From contig JACKQL020000262.1 of NCBI GenBank assembly GCA_018296165.2, forward strand, positions 1 through 21,699: a stretch of 21,699 nt of DNA, given 5' to 3'. Positions 18,862 through 21,699 of this stretch are shown here, in pieces (positions within the stretch are counted from its first letter, which is position 1; each line of letters opens with the position of its first letter). The notes under the pieces were generated by a model, which saw nothing but the letters and a program-made list of their open reading frames with translations, made no database searches and was not told the DNA's origin. Source of the stretch: Termitomyces sp. T153. Lineage: Eukaryota > Basidiomycota > Agaricomycetes > Agaricales > Lyophyllaceae. Position numbers and translations under genes: made by a program.

Positions 18862-21304
18862 CTAGAGTAGATCAACTATTACTTCTGGGCTCTTTACAAC
18901 AAAATTGTAAGTATCCTGCCCCAAGTCCTGTTTGGCTGACAGTCCTGTTGTGTCATAGTAATCATCCAGTCCAACATCAGGGATGGGGTACTCCCAAGGT
19001 TCATTGGCTGAACTTGTGGCAATCAAGCCTACATATGCTTCAGTAATGGTCTCACCTAGCACTTCTTCATGTAGTCTCTCTGTTTTTTGCAAATCAACTC
19101 TGACACTGTACAATTTCAGCCTGGGTGGCTTACAAGGGTTGGACAACAATGCCAACTTTCCTTGGAGACAGTTGCAAGACATGTGGCCACAATTGCCACA
19201 GTTAAAGCACTTATCTTGAGTGTGGTATTCTGCTTCCTCTTCTTTAGTTAATTGCTTGTGCTCATTTGGCCTCTTATGCTTAGGCATCTCTGGTGTGGAT
19301 TCTCTATGGTCAGAGAGATGGGAGGTCTCTCTCTTACTTGAGTAAGGTGGCAGGTTATTAGTCTTTTTTCTGTATCCAGGGGGAGAGCAGCTATGTTGAT
19401 TACTGTTTGTCAAGTTCAACTGTCTCTTGTTATTTGTATGATTGGGGTGCTTCTTGGGCCACCCCTGGCAATGGCTGGAGTTGGACACCTGGCCATTGTC
19501 AAACTCCAGATCAATAGATTCTGCCATTTCAATGAACTCAGCCTTTGCCACCACTTTTTTCCATTTGGAGGTTTCAGGATTCATTCCTGACCAATATAGC
19601 TCCCTCTGAATGGAGAGACAGAATCCGTTGAACAGTTTCACCACCTTTTCCTTGCGATTCATAGAGCCTACAATGGTAAAAAGTTCCTGAACTCTCCAAC
19701 ATAGTCTCATACAATTAGCTTTCCTTGTTGTAAGTGTTGCAACTTGTTTTGATGTTTATTGTAGTAATTGATGGGGAAGCAGTCATTAAACAATTCTCTA
19801 AAGAATTTTTCTAGGGACCACTCCTCTGGTGCATGGGATACCTCTCATGAATAGAATGCCCAAGCCTAAGAGGTAAGAAACTCAGAAACTACCAATACAT
19901 GGTGTTCCTTCTGGACTAATCCATACTTCACATAGGAGGTACAATGGATCATGAATTGATAGAAAGCCTGCAGATCCAGGGCACCCCCATACTTTGCTAG
20001 AGGCATTGGCTTTATCAAGGATTTAGGGGCCTTCTTATCCCTTTTTCTTTTAGATTTACTAGGTTTACCTTTTCTGAAGGTTTTTCTCTTATATTTCTTC
20101 CCGGGCTTGTTGCTGTCTGATGATTTGCTGGATGATGACTCATCATCACCATGCTTGGAAGAAGAGTATCTTTCCTCACTCTCATCCCTGCTGGATACAC
20201 CTGACAACTCTGATGAGTTATCAGAGGTGTCTCCCTCTCTCATCCTATCAAAGGCATGCCCTAGGGTGCTATCTCTAGTTATCTGATTGTAAGATTTGAG
20301 TTTCTGAGAAGAGGGCTTGTTTACCTCTCTCTTATTCAATCCTCTAGCCCAGTGAGTTACCTTGTCAATCATCTCTTGTAATTCATCTGAGAAGGGTTCT
20401 GAACCTACTTGTTTATTTTGTTTCTTATTCTTCTCGCTCTTTCTTAGAGTGAGCTGTAGCTCTTGACTGTCTTTTTCTAACATTTTCTTTTGTCTGATCC
20501 ATTCCTGGAGCTCTTCTTGAGTTGTGCCATCCCATTCCCTCTCAGCTGGCTCCTCACTCTTGAAGGCTTGCACTAGGCTCTGTTCAGTATTCAGGACTGG
20601 CAGAGCTGGATTGTCTTGTTGGTTCGCACACTCCTCAAGTATTTGCTCCTGTACATCTGGTTCTAATTCATCCTCTGACAGATTTGCCTCCCCCCAGTTG
20701 TGGGGATCCAGGCCTTTCCCCTTGTTTTGTGACATTCCAAGGGTATCATTTTCCATTATAATCGAACCAAACTGAACATTTCTGATTTGCGTGTCCACCA
20801 GATTATGCTGTTCCTCAGTCATGTTATTCCTGGCCTGCTCTATGGTCGTTGACTGTTCCTGTGACAGCCCCATTTGACTAACCTCGTTCTGGTCTGTATT
20901 TTCTGCTCTCACCTGTCGACAAGGCTCCTCACCCGTAATGTTTTCCATTTCCAGGTGATTTTCATTATCTATGCATGGGATCATGTAGATGTTAGCAGTA
21001 GAATCATCTTCATTCTCACTACTACTGGCAATATTATCTACTTCCATTCCTTGTGCTTCTGGCAATTGATTGGACCCCTTTTCGGACTCTTCATCAGTGA
21101 GGGGAGACTCTGCCTTTTGTCTGCTGGAGCTGAGAACAAAGCTGTTGCCACTGGAGTGGTCATCTTTTCTGATGCCTCTGAGCTCTGAACTAGTCCACAA
21201 CGGGGCCCCGCTGGGTTCAGCGAGTTGGGCATGTGAGGTGGAGCAGCATGCAAGGTGTTGCTCCCCAAGTCTTCCGTCTTCAGATCCCTTCCTGTGCTAG
21301 GCAT
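18862..21304 (-). pseudogene. gag: Gypsy-B gag with long charged amino-terminal region
   Basis: I place the start at ATG 21304, about 165 bases after the LTR. A frameshift near 21180 leads into a long frame open to TAG 19866-19868. The first 400 or so residues are acidic and Ser-rich, with a helical MLEKDSQELQLTLRKSEKNK segment and a Lys/Arg block (KKYKRKTFRKGKPSKSKRKR) that looks like a nuclear-localisation or nucleic-acid-binding patch. The capsid follows: ALDLQAFYQFMIHC, EEWSLEKFFRELFNDCFP, a frameshift near 19700, then QELFTIVGSMNRKEKVVKLF. A canonical zinc knuckle CFNCGNCGHMSCNC is at 19168-19209 (C-X2-C-X4-H-X4-C). Two TGA (one at 19845-19847) precede the second frameshift. Confidence 0.82.
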
Positions 21305-21470
21305 GGGATTGGGTCAGATACGGAGGTTATATCTAGAAGAATTGTAAGCTGACATAGTAAAGTTCTCGACTCACTTTGGGATGTTTGCGGTTGATCAGAC
21401 CAAGTAGAATCCACTGTATGGGAGTCAGAGGAGTTACTATAGAGGATAGGACTTGTAGAAGTTCAAGATA
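21305..21470 (-). other. Gypsy-B leader between 5' LTR and gag
   Basis: About 166 bases without an ORF. Immediately after the LTR the minus strand reads TATCTTGAACTTCTAC. This does not start with TGG, so no ordinary tRNA primer site is visible. Only five bases (TATCT) can pair with AGATA near the predicted RNA start, too few to claim self-priming. CpG is relatively frequent here compared with the rest of the element. Confidence 0.5.
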
Positions 21471-21695
21471 TGTAACGGTAGACCATCATATATGGCAGTG
21501 TATGGTCACAAACTCTTAGTCTCACAGTATAGAACTGGTGTAAGTCCTAAGATTGCAAAACTATCTACCACATCGATTCCAATGCCCTTTTATACTACAG
21601 AAGGTATCGGAATAGATGTAGTAAATTTCACTGAATCGAGAAGTTAATAATAGATGGTAAGTTAGAGACAGTGACGTAGTCACGGTACCGCTACA
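21471..21695 (-). repeat. 5' LTR of Gypsy-B (225 bp)
   Basis: The plus strand reads TGTAACGGTAG...GTACCGCTACA, matching 10593-10818. Ends are near-inverted repeats (TGTAACGGTA against TGTAGCGGTA). The minus strand carries TATAAAAGGG at 21594-21585, which would drive transcription leftward through gag-pol. It keeps seven CpG where the other LTR keeps one. The four bases after it (GAAA) compare with GGAAG left of the 3' LTR. Confidence 0.92.
21585..21594 (-). promoter_or_regulatory. TATA box of Gypsy-B 5' LTR
   Basis: TATAAAAGGG on the minus strand, conserved base for base in the 3' LTR (10716-10707) although the two LTRs differ by about 10 percent. Transcription should start about 30 nt leftward, near 21562. 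Confidence 0.7.
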
Positions 21696-21699
21696 GAAA

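Larger units (their letters stand above)
10593..21695 (-). mobile_element. Ty3/gypsy element Gypsy-B, full length, with two nested solo LTRs
   Basis: A complete LTR-bounded element on the minus strand: 5' LTR 21471-21695, gag, protease, RT, RNase H, integrase, chromodomain-like tail, C-terminal extension, polypurine tract and 3' LTR 10593-10818. It spans 11103 bp; without C2 and C3 and one TSD copy each it would be 8807 bp. From about 19710 to 16870 it is in a single frame broken only by stop codons. By my hand count about 20 of 26 premature stops in the whole element are TGA. The left flank GGAAG (10588-10592) compares with GAAA at the right edge (21696-21699), a one-mismatch partial target duplication. 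Confidence 0.92.

Noticed and set aside
18654..19046. Plus-strand 130-codon frame as a gene
   Set aside because: Antisense shadow of the gag and connector region of Gypsy-B; no domain.
7233..21304. TGA used as a sense codon (altered genetic code), suggested by many in-frame TGA
   Set aside because: TAG and TAA stops and frameshifts also occur, CpG is depleted, and CGN codons show parallel missense changes (Trp, Cys). CpG decay explains all of this; a standard nuclear code is expected in basidiomycetes.
21450..21570. Self-priming site in Gypsy-B
   Set aside because: Only five contiguous bases pair between the leader start and the predicted RNA start, within chance.

Overview
The window looks like heterochromatic, repeat-only DNA from a filamentous basidiomycete fungus, probably an Agaricomycete. 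I see no host gene, tRNA, rRNA or CRISPR array. The kingdom call rests on Ty1/copia and Ty3/gypsy LTR retrotransposons whose gag-pol motifs match my memory of mushroom-genome elements. CpG is depleted over most of the window, as expected for long-methylated transposons. The fine taxonomy is inference.

Layout, left to right. (1) 1-2812: the 5' end of an LTR retrotransposon (family C) on the minus strand. Its 5' LTR (C1) is 1668-2812 and its interior runs off the left edge. (2) 2813-6178: a decayed minus-strand Ty1/copia element with gag, protease, integrase and the start of reverse transcriptase, cut inside RT by element C. (3) 6179-7229: no gene; probably the 5' end of the copia element plus the LTR/leader of the next element. 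(4) 7230-10592: a plus-strand Ty3/gypsy element (Gypsy-A) with gag, protease and half of RT, cut by Gypsy-B. (5) 10593-21695: a full-length minus-strand Ty3/gypsy element (Gypsy-B) with 225/226-bp LTRs, gag, protease, RT, RNase H, integrase, a chromodomain-like tail and a long C-terminal extension. It is interrupted by two solo LTRs of family C: C2 (11943-13088, TSD GGGGC) and C3 (14890-16029, opposite orientation, TSD CTTGA). Without them Gypsy-B would be about 8.8 kb.

Nesting gives an order: Gypsy-A first, Gypsy-B into A, C3 and C2 into B, and separately C1 into the copia element. Leaving out each solo LTR plus one TSD copy brings the Gypsy-B reading frame back into register, which confirms both insertions to the base. 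Nearly all coding regions are broken mainly by TGA codons at positions where arginine is expected, fitting CGA-to-TGA decay of methylated CpG.

The clearest mechanistic signal is in family C. A 12-nt primer-binding site one base inside the 5' LTR is perfectly complementary to the predicted 5' end of the element's own mRNA, 32 nt downstream of a TATA box. That is the self-priming arrangement known from Tf1/sushi-type elements. The other strong signal is uneven CpG decay, including between the two LTRs of Gypsy-B.
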